Below, piece by piece: positions 46,349-56,931 of a stretch of DNA of 64,000 nt; the stretch's first letter is position 1, and each line of letters opens with the position of its first letter. Under the pieces are notes generated by a model. The model was not told the DNA's origin and made no database searches. It was given only the letters and a program-made list of their open reading frames with translations. Made by a program: the position numbers and the translations under genes. The DNA comes from Flaveria trinervia. Lineage: Eukaryota; Streptophyta; Magnoliopsida; Asterales; Asteraceae. The stretch spans positions 78,322,589 to 78,386,588 of the forward strand of contig CM046444.1 in assembly GCA_025506515.1 (NCBI GenBank). Reading direction: 5' to 3'.

Positions 46349-47735
46349 TTCAGAAGGATCTGGTGAGAGGAGATAATGTCAAGAACTTCCAGCTTCCTGA
46401 CTTTTGTGTAGCTTGCAAGAAAGGCAAACAGACAAAGAAGTCTCATACGGAAAAGAAAGTTCATTCAATAGAACTTCCTCTTGAACTTCTTCACATGGAT
46501 CCATTTGGTCCAGTCAGTACAAAGAGCATTGCATGCGACTTGTACTGTTTTGTGGTCACTGATGACTACTCAAGGTTCACTTGGGTAATGTTTCTGAAAT
46601 CCAAATCAGAAACATTTGAGTCATTCAAGGAGTTGGTAACCACACTGGAATCTCTCTACAAGCTGAAGGTTAGACAAGTACGCTCAGAAAACGGAAGAGA
46701 ATTCAAGAACCAGTGGATGGAGGCATTTTGCAAGGAAAAGGGAATTGTGCATCAATTCACTTCTGCCTACACGCCTCAGATGAATGCGTTGCTGAGAGAA
46801 AGAACAGAAGCTTGATAGAGACAGCACGGACTATGCTGGCAGACTCGAAACTGCCTATCCAATTTTGGAATGAGGCAGTGGCAAATGCATGTTATACACC
46901 TAATCGAGTCATGATAGTCAAGCGCCACAGAAAGACATGTTACGAGCTACTACAAAGACGCAAAACGAATTTGGAGTATCTCGAACCATTTGGCGCGCCA
47001 TGCATACTTCTGAAAAAGACACAAGAAGGTAAATTCAGCGAGAAGGCAGATGAAGGAATCTTTCAAGGATACAACATACCGAACAAGCGAGTTTACAACA
47101 ACTCGACAGGTCTAGTAGAAGTGTGGTGTAATGTTGACGTTCAGAGATATACCACACCACCTACTGGCAAAGGACCCACCTACTTTTTCGAAAATGATGG
47201 ATTCTTCAAGTCCTTCAACATCCCTCTCTCTCCCTCAGATGACGAGTTAGCTACACGGATGATGTATGATATCTTGAATACTCCAACATCTAGCTCACAG
47301 GGAGGATCATCTACTCAGTCAGGGGGAGTAGTCGACGAGACTGACTCCTCCTCTGAAGATGAAGCTGAAGAAGATGACTAGAACAGTCAAGAGGAACAGG
47401 TTCCAGTTCCGGAAAGTCCACAACCATCTACCAGTGATGCACCTTCGACTTCGGAGCCTTAAACTCCAACTACCTTAGCTGCAGAACCAAATGTTCATAA
47501 TCTTGACTCTGAGGTAGCTGTTCCTACTACTCCAGGATCACGACTAAACGTCTATCATCCCCTAAACAATGTCATTGGGGATGTCAGATCAGGAGTACAA
47601 ACCCGAAATCAGCTATACTCAGCTGATTACGCCTCAGTTATGGGAAAGGGATATATTAATGATGGTGCTTATCGGTGTTTTGCCCATAGTTTGAGCCAAA
47701 ATACGTCAGTGATGCACTAAATGATGACGCGTGGG
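46349..47735 (+). pseudogene. Integrase and acidic linker of Copia C
   Basis: CVACKKGKQTKKSH begins the core; LLHMDPFGPVSTKS carries the first Asp, VRSENGREFKN has Glu where the second catalytic Asp is usual (SDNG), and ERKNRSLIETARTML, after a frameshift near 46,785, holds the Glu. FQGYNIPNKRVYNN closes the domain. The linker is acidic (EDEAEEDD) with stops at 47,379 and 47,461. The Asp to Glu change suggests a dead enzyme. Confidence 0.88.
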
Positions 47736-49253
47736 TGAGTGCCATGCAAGAAGAACTTCTTCAGTTCAAGAAGTTAGGTGTATGGACTCTGGTTGATAAA
47801 CCTAAAGGTGCTAAGGTCATTGGCACCAAATGGGTTTTGAAATGCAAGAAGGATGACCAAGGGGTCATTATCAGGAACAAGGCTCGATTGGTGGTTCACG
47901 GATTTCGCCAAGTCAAGGGAATTGACTATAATGAAGTGTTTGCACCCGTGGCAAGGATGGAAGCCATTCGCATCTTCCTTTCCTATGCATCGTACATGAA
48001 GATTAAAGTCTACCAATTAGATGTGAAGAGTGCATTCCTGCATCGGGAAATCAGAGAAACAGTCTATGTCAGTCACCCCGAGGGATTTGAAGACCCTTAT
48101 CATAGGGATAGTGTTTGCAAACTCGACAAGGCTTTATACGGGCTTCATCAAGCTCCAAGAGCTTGGTATGAGAAACTCTCGACTCATCTTGTGAAACACG
48201 GTTTGCAGGGGAGTCATTGACTGCACACTGTTCATCAAAGAAAAAGTGGCGACCTACTACTTGTACAGATCTATGTCGATGACATAATCTTCGGTTCAAA
48301 GAACGAAGGTTATGCAAAGAATTTGAAGCAGTTATGAAGAAAGAATTTGAGATGAGTGCTATGGGGGAGATGAAGTTCTTTCTCGGGTTACAGGTGGATC
48401 AGACTCCAAATGGGATATTTCTACATCAGACCAAGTATGTAGAGATACTCAGTCGTTTTGACATGGAGAATGCTTCTGCTGCTGGGACTCCACTTGCTAC
48501 GAATCACGATATAGCACCTGATGAAAATAGAGATCTTGTAGATGCCACAATGTACCGAGGAATGATGGGATCCCTCATGTATCTCACTGCCTCAAGACCT
48601 GATATCATATATGCTACATGTTTATGTTCAAGATATCAGGCTAAGCCTAAGGTCAACCATATGATCGGGGTCCAGAGGATATTTCGTTATGTGAAGGGTA
48701 CACCCACACTTGGGTTGTGGTATCCTCATGATGATGACTTTGAGCTCACGGCATATAGTGACTCGGATTACGGGGGCTGCAAGATGAATTACAAGTCTAC
48801 ATCAGCAGGGTGTCAATTCTTTGGAGAAGATTAGTTACCTGGTAGTGTAAGAAGCAGACATCGGTTGCATTGTCAACTTGTGAAGCCGAATATGTTACTG
48901 CTGCAAGTTGCTGTTCACAAATCATCTGGATTCAACAGCAAATGCGGGATTACGGTTTAAAGTTTTCTTCTACTCCTATTTTTGTTGATAACTCTACTGC
49001 AATTGCAGTAACCAAAAATCCGGTCCAACATGCAAAGACCAAACATATCGGTATTAAATACCATTTCATAAGAGATTGTTTTAAAAAGAACTTAATAGAT
49101 ATGGTAAAAATTAATACTGATTTTCAACGCGTGACCTCTATACTAAAAGCCTTTGCTAAACCACATTTTCAATATTTGCTAGAGGTCAACGGCGTTAAAA
49201 AGCAAAGTGATATTATTCTGATGATGATCATGTGTAGTCCCGATGTAGCTTAG
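47736..49253 (+). pseudogene. Reverse transcriptase and RNase H of Copia C
   Basis: RT blocks are nearly continuous: GTKWVLKCKKDDQGVI, KARLVVHGFRQVKGIDY, FAPVARMEAIRIFLSYA, YQLDVKSAFLHREI, YGLHQAPRAWYEKL, and the catalytic IYVDDIIFGSKNE at 48,270 in a short shifted piece. Open frame 48334-48834 contains MKFFLGLQVDQ and TASRPDIIYATCLCSRYQAK. RNase H continues at 48870-49253 (MSTCEAEYVTAASCCSQIIW, DNSTAIAVTKN, KTKHIGIKYHFIRD). Breaks near 48,205, 48,310, 48,832 and 49,120. Confidence 0.92.
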
Positions 49254-50790
49254 TAAAATTTTCATTTTATTTTTTTCTTTTTGATTAATTTAGTCCGTTT
49301 TAAAATTAACCTCATGTTATTCTGCTGGTTGTTAAAAATCCTAAATAATTAAACCAGTTTTGATTTTAGTATTTAGGGGGAGACTAGTCAGCAAGTAACT
49401 TATTAAAAAAAAAACGAGGGAGTAGGTGTGGAAAGCTGATATAAGGTAATTGTATCTGTGATACCAATTCAAACTCTTTGGAATATGATAGTACACAGGA
49501 ACAAAATCAAGAGGGACTTAAAATTTTAATTTTGAAAAGATGCAAACATTCAAAGTATAAGTCTGTGTAGTCCAAGCAAAATAAAAGGAAGATGATAGAA
49601 AACTGGTAACTCCTAAGTAACACAACGAGAGTAGACCGAGAGTTGCTAGACCACAATTGATTATGCCGGTAGATTCAACACAATAGATGATTAGACCTGA
49701 CTGGTGACCTAAAGATTAAACTAAGTTGTTCAACTGACTATGGGCTCCATCTTATCACTGGTTAACACAATCACAATATTCCAATAAGGGGTAATGAGCA
49801 TGTAAACGCCACAATGTGTGTTGGATGACCATAAATAGAGCAAAGCACGAAAAAATGAAAGAAAAATGCCATCAAGCCATGACTTATGTTGTTGTTCATT
49901 TTGTGCAAAATAAAATTAGCTCTGCTCTAACAAGGAGATAGGTTGTGTGCCTCTCTGCTGTGTGATGGAACGAACCTGAGGATAAGCATAACTAGATATT
50001 CTAGAATTCATTGTTGTTTGCCGCCTCTCTGTTGTGCGATGGCACTGACCTGAGGATTGCTTCTCTTTGACGCTCTAAGAATAGTCTCTTCTTGTAAAAA
50101 TACCCTTAGACCGCTCAAAGCTCCTGAGGAATGTTGATTACCATATAAGTTGGGATCCACAAATGTTAGTTGAAATAATTAAACTAAATCTATCACCAGT
50201 CTGTGTCAAAAGTTTGTGTATGGATTTAAGAGGACAAACATATTGACAATCATTGTGGTTGCAATATTGAAAGTTCAAATCAATGTGGTAATCTATAGTT
50301 CCAATATGATTTCCTAAAAGCTGCTAACGACTCTGGATGAAAACCAAGAATAGAGCATCAAAGATTTTGACAACAAGTCCCAAATGATTTGACTTGCCTG
50401 TATGATTCCAAAATTGAATTGGTCCAGGTGGTGGTAAATCTAAGTGAAGCTGCCTATTCCGGAACCGAATCCCGTAGATTTCCATCTTAGGATTTATCTC
50501 TCACAAAAAGCAAAAATTTCTTATTTTTCATTCTTTAGTTTAAATTTTCTAATTTAGTTAGTCGTGTTTAGTTTGTTGTTTGTCGGACTACATCAGGAAA
50601 ATCAGTAAGGATCAACTCACTAAAGGGTCGTGTCGGAGATGACACATGTGTTTTAAGTTTAAAACAGTCACGTCTGAGGTGATCAAAAAGTTCTCAAGTC
50701 AAAACGATCATGTCTGAATGATCTAATGCTCATAACGTTAATTCCTACAATTAAAGGGTTTTAAATGTTAAATATTCAAATTGGCAGAAA
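49254..50790 (+). other. Spacer between pol and accessory gene in Copia C
   Basis: About 1.5 kb without coding signal. A purine tract TTTAGGGGGAGACTAG at 49,374-49,389 sits 120 bases after pol. Two direct copies of a segment containing GCCTCTCTG.TGTG.GATGG and CTGAGGAT occur near 49,948 and 50,021. The rest is AT-rich. Confidence 0.7.
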
Positions 50791-50809
50791 ATTTAATAAG
50801 TATGACCCA

Positions 50810-51056
50810 TTTGCACAATGGACCATACGTATGGACCAATCATACGAATGGAAGCCATTCGTACGAATGGACGATGAATATGACCATCCACCGAATGGCC
50901 CATACGATTGGCCCAGTCGGATGCTTAAGGCGGACGAGTGATCAGTCGCACGACTGAGAACCAGTCGGACGACTGAAGAAGGACGACTGAACCAATCGCA
51001 CGACTGAGTCCCACTCGCAACGACTGAAAGGTGCGTATGAGCTCAGTCGCACGATG
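50810..51056 (+). repeat. CAGTCGCACGACTGA array upstream of accessory ORF in C
   Basis: Motifs such as CAGTCGCACGACTGA, CAGTCGGACGACTGA and AATCGCACGACTGA recur, preceded by CATTCGTACGAATGG variants. The composition and order are those of the LTR U3 (compare 42,000-42,235). CAGTCG-CA-CGACTG is a palindrome around a two-base centre. A second array of the same motif is at 51,465-51,695. Confidence 0.88.
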
Positions 51057-51069
51057 AATCTATGGTTAG

Positions 51070-51078
51070 TATAAATAG
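51070..51078 (+). promoter_or_regulatory. Internal TATA box of Copia C
   Basis: TATAAATAG lies 15 bases after a CAGTCGCACGA motif (51044-51054), the same spacing as in the LTRs (15, 15 and 16). The three LTR copies and this site share motif, spacer length and TATA, but the sequence after it (AGGGGAGTCGG) differs, so it is not a displaced LTR end. It would drive an RNA starting near 51,100 that includes the accessory ORFs only. Inference from architecture. Confidence 0.65.
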
Positions 51079-51755
51079 AGGGGAGTCGGTCGCAGAGACT
51101 CACCCCCTCCAAATTAACCCTGAATCGCACGACTTAACGCCACTCTGCCCAAATTTCATTTGATCTCTAATCCCCCCCTTTCTTGTTACTGACCATCTAC
51201 ATCGACTCTACTGGTAATTTACGGTAAAGAAGCACTCCCATAACTTTAAATTTGATGAAAAATCGGTACATTCGGACTCACAAAAGAACCGAGACTTAAG
51301 TGACTAAATAACCTAACTAAATTGACTCAATCAACGAAAGTAAAGATGTTAGTGTTTATAAGAATGTATTGCGAGTTCAAATGAACCAGATAACATGTCT
51401 AAAACTCAAAAATGGTGAAAAAGTGATTTGAATTGAACAGTCAGTAATCATGCGAATGGACAGAGTGATGAACTTCAATCGCACGACTGAAGGGTGCGAA
51501 CTGCTTAAATGCACGACTGAACCATGCGTATGAAGGATCAGTAGCACGACTGGTGTAACCGCATGAGGTTATATATATGAGCCCAGTCGCACACTCAGTG
51601 GTACGCATGGGATCAGTCGCACGACTGAACCCCATTCGCACTGGTCAATCGCACGACTGATCTCAGTCACACAATCTCAATCGCATGACAGAAAGATTTT
51701 CTTCAAGTTTAAGTTTTCATGACTTTCTTAGCCAATGGTACTAATGTTTACTATC

Positions 51756-51767
51756 TTTGTGTAACAG
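51756..51767 (+). promoter_or_regulatory. Possible 3' splice site before accessory ORF1 of C
   Basis: TTTGTGTAACAG is directly followed by the ATG at 51768. Possible donors CTG/GTAATT (51214) or ACG/GTAAAG (51224) lie about 550 bp upstream, downstream of the internal TATA box. G has a similar site. Confidence 0.4.
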
Positions 51768-53807
51768 ATGGCGAGTCGATGGATTATGAGCACAAGCACA
51801 ATATATGTGCTCATCTGGACTTGACATCGAAACGCTGCTGATTTCTCTGGCATCATCACATTCACTACAAGATCGAGGATTGCACATGCCATATCTACTC
51901 CTTGTACTCCTTATCGATCCATTCAGCAGGCCTTCTGGGAAGGCGCTACAGTTGATAGATCGTCTGAGCCTCATTGCATCAAGTACCATCTTTGGAGAGG
52001 CTATTACGATCTCAGAGAAGGATCTAAGGATCGTATACTAGTTGGGGGATGACACTGATTGTCCACTCGATTACACCCCCTCACATCAGAGGATGCTTTC
52101 TTAGAGCCAAGTACTCTGGACATCAATGCTGGGGTACTCAACAAGTGTAACCTCTGTCCCCAGTTTAAGTATCTTGCACACGTGCTGCTTAAGTGCATAG
52201 CTTCCAGGAAGGGAGGTTTTGATGCTATCCGACCAGATACAGAACCGTATGTTGCGTTGGTGCTGAACCACCCGTTCAGCTTCTCCAAGATGATCTTCAC
52301 CTACCTGGTAGAGAACATCGAGGGGAAAGGGAGGAAGGCTTCTGTATGTACCCGAGGTTTATGCAGATGATCATAGATCAAAAGCTTCCCTCCCTGCTGA
52401 AGGAGAAGGAGATGCGGTAGTCCTCGAGGTGATGGATGACACTACCTTGGGGAGGATGAAGGTACAGGGGAAGCAAGTGAAACCCCCTGTCAGGAGGTTG
52501 TTTGGGCATCTGGCCCGGGAGGACTACGTGGTTCCAGCAAAGAGAGTGGCGCCACGACGATAGTGACTCTGATGTGGAGCAGTTGCTCTACCCCTCATGA
52601 CTCATGATGATGACAGTGGGGATGCTGGAGATGGTATGCCTATTCCACCTAGAGGCACTGTGTCTGATGTGTACCTCTAGTGTGCGTCCAGCTGGAGAAG
52701 TAGCTGAGTTAGCTGGATTCCATCAGGATTTTGTTCAGGGTGCGGAGGAGGAGGAGGAGTCGGATGAGGAGCCCCTAACGCGAACTGTGGGAAGCAAAGT
52801 TGTTCCCACAGAACATGGGCTAAGGGTTTTGTGAACACCGAGAGACTCCGGAGAGACTGATACTGACCCAAGTTATGCATCGGGGTCAGCAGGCAGGGTT
52901 GTAGGGGGAGCATCCACCTCTGGGGACGAGGAGAAAGAGGATGGCTAAGCCCCATGGTCAGACGAAGAAGAAGCGTCGGTTGACCTTCGTTACCACCATA
53001 GCCTCTACTTCCACTACATCCACCACACTACCACACCACCACCATACCTACCACCCCATACAGATACCATCCACCACCACAGCCACCACATCCACCACAG
53101 CTACCACAGCCACCACCATACCTCCCACCATAGTACAGATTCCATCCCCCACCATATCCTTTACTCCCACATCACCTCCACTATTTCACATACCTATCTT
53201 CACTACAGCACCACCACCACCACTTCACACTAAGCAGGACCCTCAGCCCCCTCACATACTTATGGATCACCTCTACCTCCAATCGGGGTAAAGGAACAGC
53301 TGTCTGCGCTGAACAGGATGGTGATGCCTTACTCGCTGCAGATGAGGAGAAGGCGGCCCAGATCCGCCAGCTTACTGCCTGACTGCTGCATAATCACCAG
53401 ATTGCAGAGCAGGCTCGAGTATCAAGGAGCAGGCCCAACAGATGGCTGCCCGAGCACTGAGATAGCCCACTCCAAGCACATAATGTCACATCAAGCAAGA
53501 AGATAGAGGAGTTGGAGGAGGCAAAGAAGACTATCATGTTAAAGCTAAAAGGATATAAGGAGGATCCTTGAAGATCAAGGAAGGGACAGTGATGAAGATG
53601 ATGATGAGATGTAAGAAGTGATACAGAGGAGAATGAGGAAACCGAAGGAGATAGGACAAGGAGAAGGACGATGATGATGAAGCAGAAGGAGGGGATGCAG
53701 CTGCATAGGCCTCTGCTTCAGGTCAAGAGAAAAGGTCAAAGAACAGACAAGACCAACCTGCTTCTACTTCTGCTCCTCCAAGTGACGAGACGATGATACA
53801 GGATAAA
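51768..53807 (+). pseudogene. Accessory ORF1 of Copia C (env-like position)
   Basis: ATG 51768 opens a frame matching G's MSTKHNICAHLD after correction of one shift. The best kept piece (52059-52370) has FKYLAHVLLKCIASRKGGFD and LNHPFSFSKMIFTYL. Then come VVLEVMDDTTLGRMKVQGK and an acidic stretch (EEEEESDEEPL near 52,750). A basic motif (KKKRRLTF) introduces a Thr/Pro/His-rich stretch of about 100 residues (52,990-53,230). A coiled coil (about 53,330-53,580) and an acidic Asp/Glu tail follow, and the end reads SAPPSDETMIQDK at 53,807. Many stops and shifts. The protein family is shared with G and, at the FKYL..GG.D block, with D and E. Function unknown. Confidence 0.78.
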
Positions 53808-54030
53808 GTAAATAGTATGTTTATGTATTTATTTACTTTTGTATTTGAATCCTGTATTGAATGTTTATATTATTTAATGCATTCTGTTTGATTATTACTA
53901 ATGTTTATGTATTGAATGTTTATATTAAGTTAATGCATTTCTGTTTGATTAATTACTATGATTTATGTGTTGAATGTTTAAATCAAAGATCCAATTACCA
54001 AGAGATGAGTTGGATGTTTTTTCCCTTCAG
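53808..54030 (+). other. Probable intron between accessory ORF1 and ORF2
   Basis: GTAAATAG at 53808 follows the ORF1 frame ending ...IQDK. The 223-bp segment is strongly T-rich, contains a near-duplicated stretch (ATTGAATGTTTATATTA and similar) and ends TTTTTTCCCTTCAG at 54030. Splicing would join ...DK to CAG GTT; in G the sequence from the matching acceptor (32297) runs in the same phase into ORF2 without a stop, while C has lost two bases just after the acceptor. Prediction from splice-site pattern and phase. Confidence 0.6.
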
Positions 54031-55181
54031 CAGGTTGAACACAGCAACAATGATTCTTGATCTGCAAGGGATTGTTAGGAGGTCAGTGAATTATACCCCT
54101 GAAGAAGGGAAATAATTCATGACCTATCAAACAAGCAACTGCAGAGCTTTTCAAGCTAAATCCAAATGAGATAGTGAAAGATGCTCCGACATGCGATTCG
54201 ACTAGCGACGAGGAGCTCAATGATGTTGATGAAGATAGATCGAAGATGTCACTGCCGAGGATTACCCTCAGTACGCTGACAATGAGGGTAATGTGGTCCC
54301 CAATCTGGGTGAATCCCTTGTCAGCGATACTTTGAGGTGATGAACAAGATGGAGCAAGAAACAGAGAAAGCAGTAGGAACAGCCCAAGCCTCAAATGATG
54401 ATGTTGACATTCAAAAGGCTGAGTGGGCTGCATGTTTTGAAGAAGTTAGAGCCCAACGTGCTGCACCAAAGAAGGATCCTACACCAAACTCTACAGAGTC
54501 AAGAAACATCACAAGGTGTCAGGAAGGATCATAGCATGGGCGTATTTTGAGGATCTTAATGCTTATGCGGTTAAGAGAGAACAGGGCATAGAGTACTTTA
54601 GATTCCCCATGATCTGAAGACTCTACCAGGTTTTGAGCTCAACCAGCTGGCTAAGCAAAGCTTTTGTATGCTGAACCGAGGAAGATGTCAGGCTGGTTTG
54701 AGGCTGCCCTAAAGAAGGAGTACCACACCAGATGGGTTAACTTCAGACCCCAACAGCCTACTAGGTATATCAGAAGGTCTGAGGTTGATGCCATTACTGG
54801 CAAGCCCAAGATAGTGTTGAAGTGGAATCCTCCGCGCACAATGTCCAGAATCCCACTCAGGGAAATGCCACAGGACTTCACTCCACATTTTAAGTGGTGG
54901 TACTACGATTGGAGAATAGCTGAAGCGGTCATAGTTCTAAGAAAGAGGGACAAATGGATACGATCAGGGTATTCGACCCGATGTGGCTTACTAACTTGTC
55001 GGATAATGATGTCTATACGCTATACAAGTTACCACTGTTCTATGATACGCAAGATATTGTACAAGCCCTCCAGTTCCAGAACGTTATACGACTCTGCTTC
55101 GCGTTTGAGATTCACACGGGAGTCACAAAAGAGGAGAAGTACAAGAAATACAAGGAGGTTATGCAGAAAACAAGAGATTAG
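54031..55181 (+). pseudogene. Accessory ORF2 of Copia C
   Basis: Second copy of the 379-codon ORF2 of G, starting ATG 54050 (MILDLQGIVRRSVNYTPEEG). It is broken by single-base indels near 54,108, 54,235, 54,333, 54,480, 54,608 and 54,945. Pieces 54664-55191 and 54954-55181 retain MSGWFEAALKKEYHTRW and HFKWWYYDWR. The stop at 55181 equals that of G. Confidence 0.85.
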
Positions 55182-55206
55182 AGAGATCTAGGTCCAAGGG
55201 GGAGTT

Positions 55207-55934
55207 TGTTGATACATGTATGTCCTTAGATCATGATATGAATGTAATAGATCTTGTTTGTCGGATTCAGAGGTAATGATTGGAATAATTAATGAAATGA
55301 TATTGTTTGTTGTTATTTATAATGTTTAATATTTCATAATGAATCGATGTTGAATTGATTAATTAGGTTTGTGGTTGTTTGAATTGTTACACATAATGTT
55401 ATATTAATTAATACATTCAAACTTAACAAAATGAAGTTCTCATGCAAATGACCCATGCGATTGGACCATATGCATGAATAACTTCATACGAATGACTCAG
55501 TCGCACGAGTGAACAAGGAGACTAGATCAGTCGTATGACTGTAAACATAGATTGGCTCAGTCGCAAGACTGAACACTCAGTCGTGCAGATGAATCAACCG
55601 CATGGTTCAATCGCACGATTGAACCATACTAATGGTTGAGTCGCACGAATGAACAATACTACCTATAAATACAAACCAATCGTGGAAAAAAAATGAGCTT
55701 TCAATAATTACGATTCCAGACGTACCCTAGCCGTCCAGAAGCCTCACAATTCCTTCTCCAAGTTCACAGAACACATTAGATCGATTCCCATCGACTTCTA
55801 ACGTTAGAGTCAATTCTTGATTGATTCTTTGTGTGTTCTCACTGATTGGATCGCCATTCAAATAGAATTCCGCAATATTTGATCTGGTTACACGCTAATC
55901 ACTAGGTATTTCCTTCAAATACCAGGTCCTAACA
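55207..55934 (+). repeat. 3' LTR of Copia C
   Basis: 728 bp, TGTTGATACATG to GGTCCTAACA, preceded by the purine tract CCAAGGGGGAGTT. Array at 55,440-55,650 and TATA box at 55664-55671. Followed by AGCAC, the decayed right target-site copy. Confidence 0.93.
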
Positions 55935-56143
55935 AGCACAGGTCGTGAAATCAGCAGTCAGCTTCAATTTCTCATTTTCATTGTGTTAATGATAATCGTT
56001 TCAATTGCATCGAATTTTGAAGGAATAATCAGTGAATAATATTTCTTCAAATCGTACATATTTGAACAGATCTTAATGATTTCTCTCTTGATTTTGAGAT
56101 GAACAAATGTTTTTTTATGTAATCTTGTTCAATTGGGTCGCAT
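55935..56143. repeat. Host 869-bp repeat, right part between C and D
   Basis: Continues the second unit after C: GGTCGTGAAATCAGCAG and on to AATTGGGTCGCAT match 40,920-41,127 of the first unit. It ends at 56143 where the LTR of D starts. Confidence 0.85.
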
Positions 56144-56919
56144 TGCAGGATCATTCAAGGGCTTGAACACAATTACAACACAACAACACAATGAGAAGAG
56201 TAACTAAACGTTAATCAAACAGTGAACTAGGTAACCAAGGTGATGCAGAGACACAAGTAAAGCAAGAGACAAAACAAGAGAGTATAGTTTTCAAGGGAGC
56301 AGTATATACTTTCTCAAGTTCTTTACAAGTGTTACAAAGCATTAAGAAGATACTAGAACTTGGAATACTTATACTACACCCACAGGGATACTATGAAAGC
56401 CAGCTGGATACAATTGACTAGACACTAACAAAATCAATTGTAGGATCAAAAGGCATATCTGCCTTTTGACCTTGTGACTATGACATGCCATAGCTCACAT
56501 CTTATACATTACAAAAAGGATAAAGTATAAAGTGGAAAGTTTCAGACTCAAGACCTCAATGTACAGTTACCAAAAGCATGAACCTTTCACCAACTCTTGT
56601 AAGTTGGTGACTTATCAGAGACGCAGCGGAAAAGGTGCTTATGGAACAGTACATCAGATAAAGCATGTGTACTAAAAGTCTTCGGAAGAAATCTGTCTTC
56701 ATAGGTTGAAGCTTCGGAAGACTTTGTCTCTTCAAGCTTCGGAAGACTTCATGTTAGGCTTCGGAAGATATTGGTCTTGGCTTCGGAAGATATTACACTT
56801 AGAGTATTTTCTAATGCTTTGTGTAATTCTTCCGAAGCATTCTTCACTTCAGTACTTAGTGCATGTTGCTGAAACACTTAGGCAGTTTTGGGTTGCATCA
56901 GACTTCAGGAATCCTTACA
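56144..56919 (-). repeat. 3' LTR of Copia D
   Basis: 776 bp; on the minus strand it starts TGTAAGGATTCCTGAAG and ends ATCCTGCA. Six CTTC[C/G]GAAG palindromes lie at 56680, 56712, 56737, 56759, 56781 and 56829. TATA-like sequences on the minus strand are at about 56,522-56,533 and 56,502-56,512, some 150-170 bases downstream of the array. It follows the purine tract CCTAGGGGAGTT (56,920-56,931, minus strand). Confidence 0.85.
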
Positions 56920-56931
56920 AACTCCCCTAGG

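Larger units (their letters stand above)
41789..55934 (+). mobile_element. Element C: near-complete SIRE-like Copia retrotransposon
   Basis: 14.1 kb with both LTRs (41789-42518 and 55207-55934), primer site, gag, protease, integrase, RT, RNase H, a 1.5-kb spacer, an internal promoter-like module, accessory ORF1, a probable intron and accessory ORF2. Flanks AGTGC (41784-41788) and AGCAC (55935-55939) are a target duplication with two transitions; removing C restores the 869-bp repeat, which proves the boundaries. About ten differences were counted by eye over the first 155 aligned bases of the two LTRs, so the insertion is not recent. Confidence 0.93.

Noticed and set aside
49948..50080. Direct repeat around GCCTCTCTG as a possible further LTR edge
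   Set aside because: The copies are short, lie within the C spacer and have no TG...CA ends or flanking duplication.
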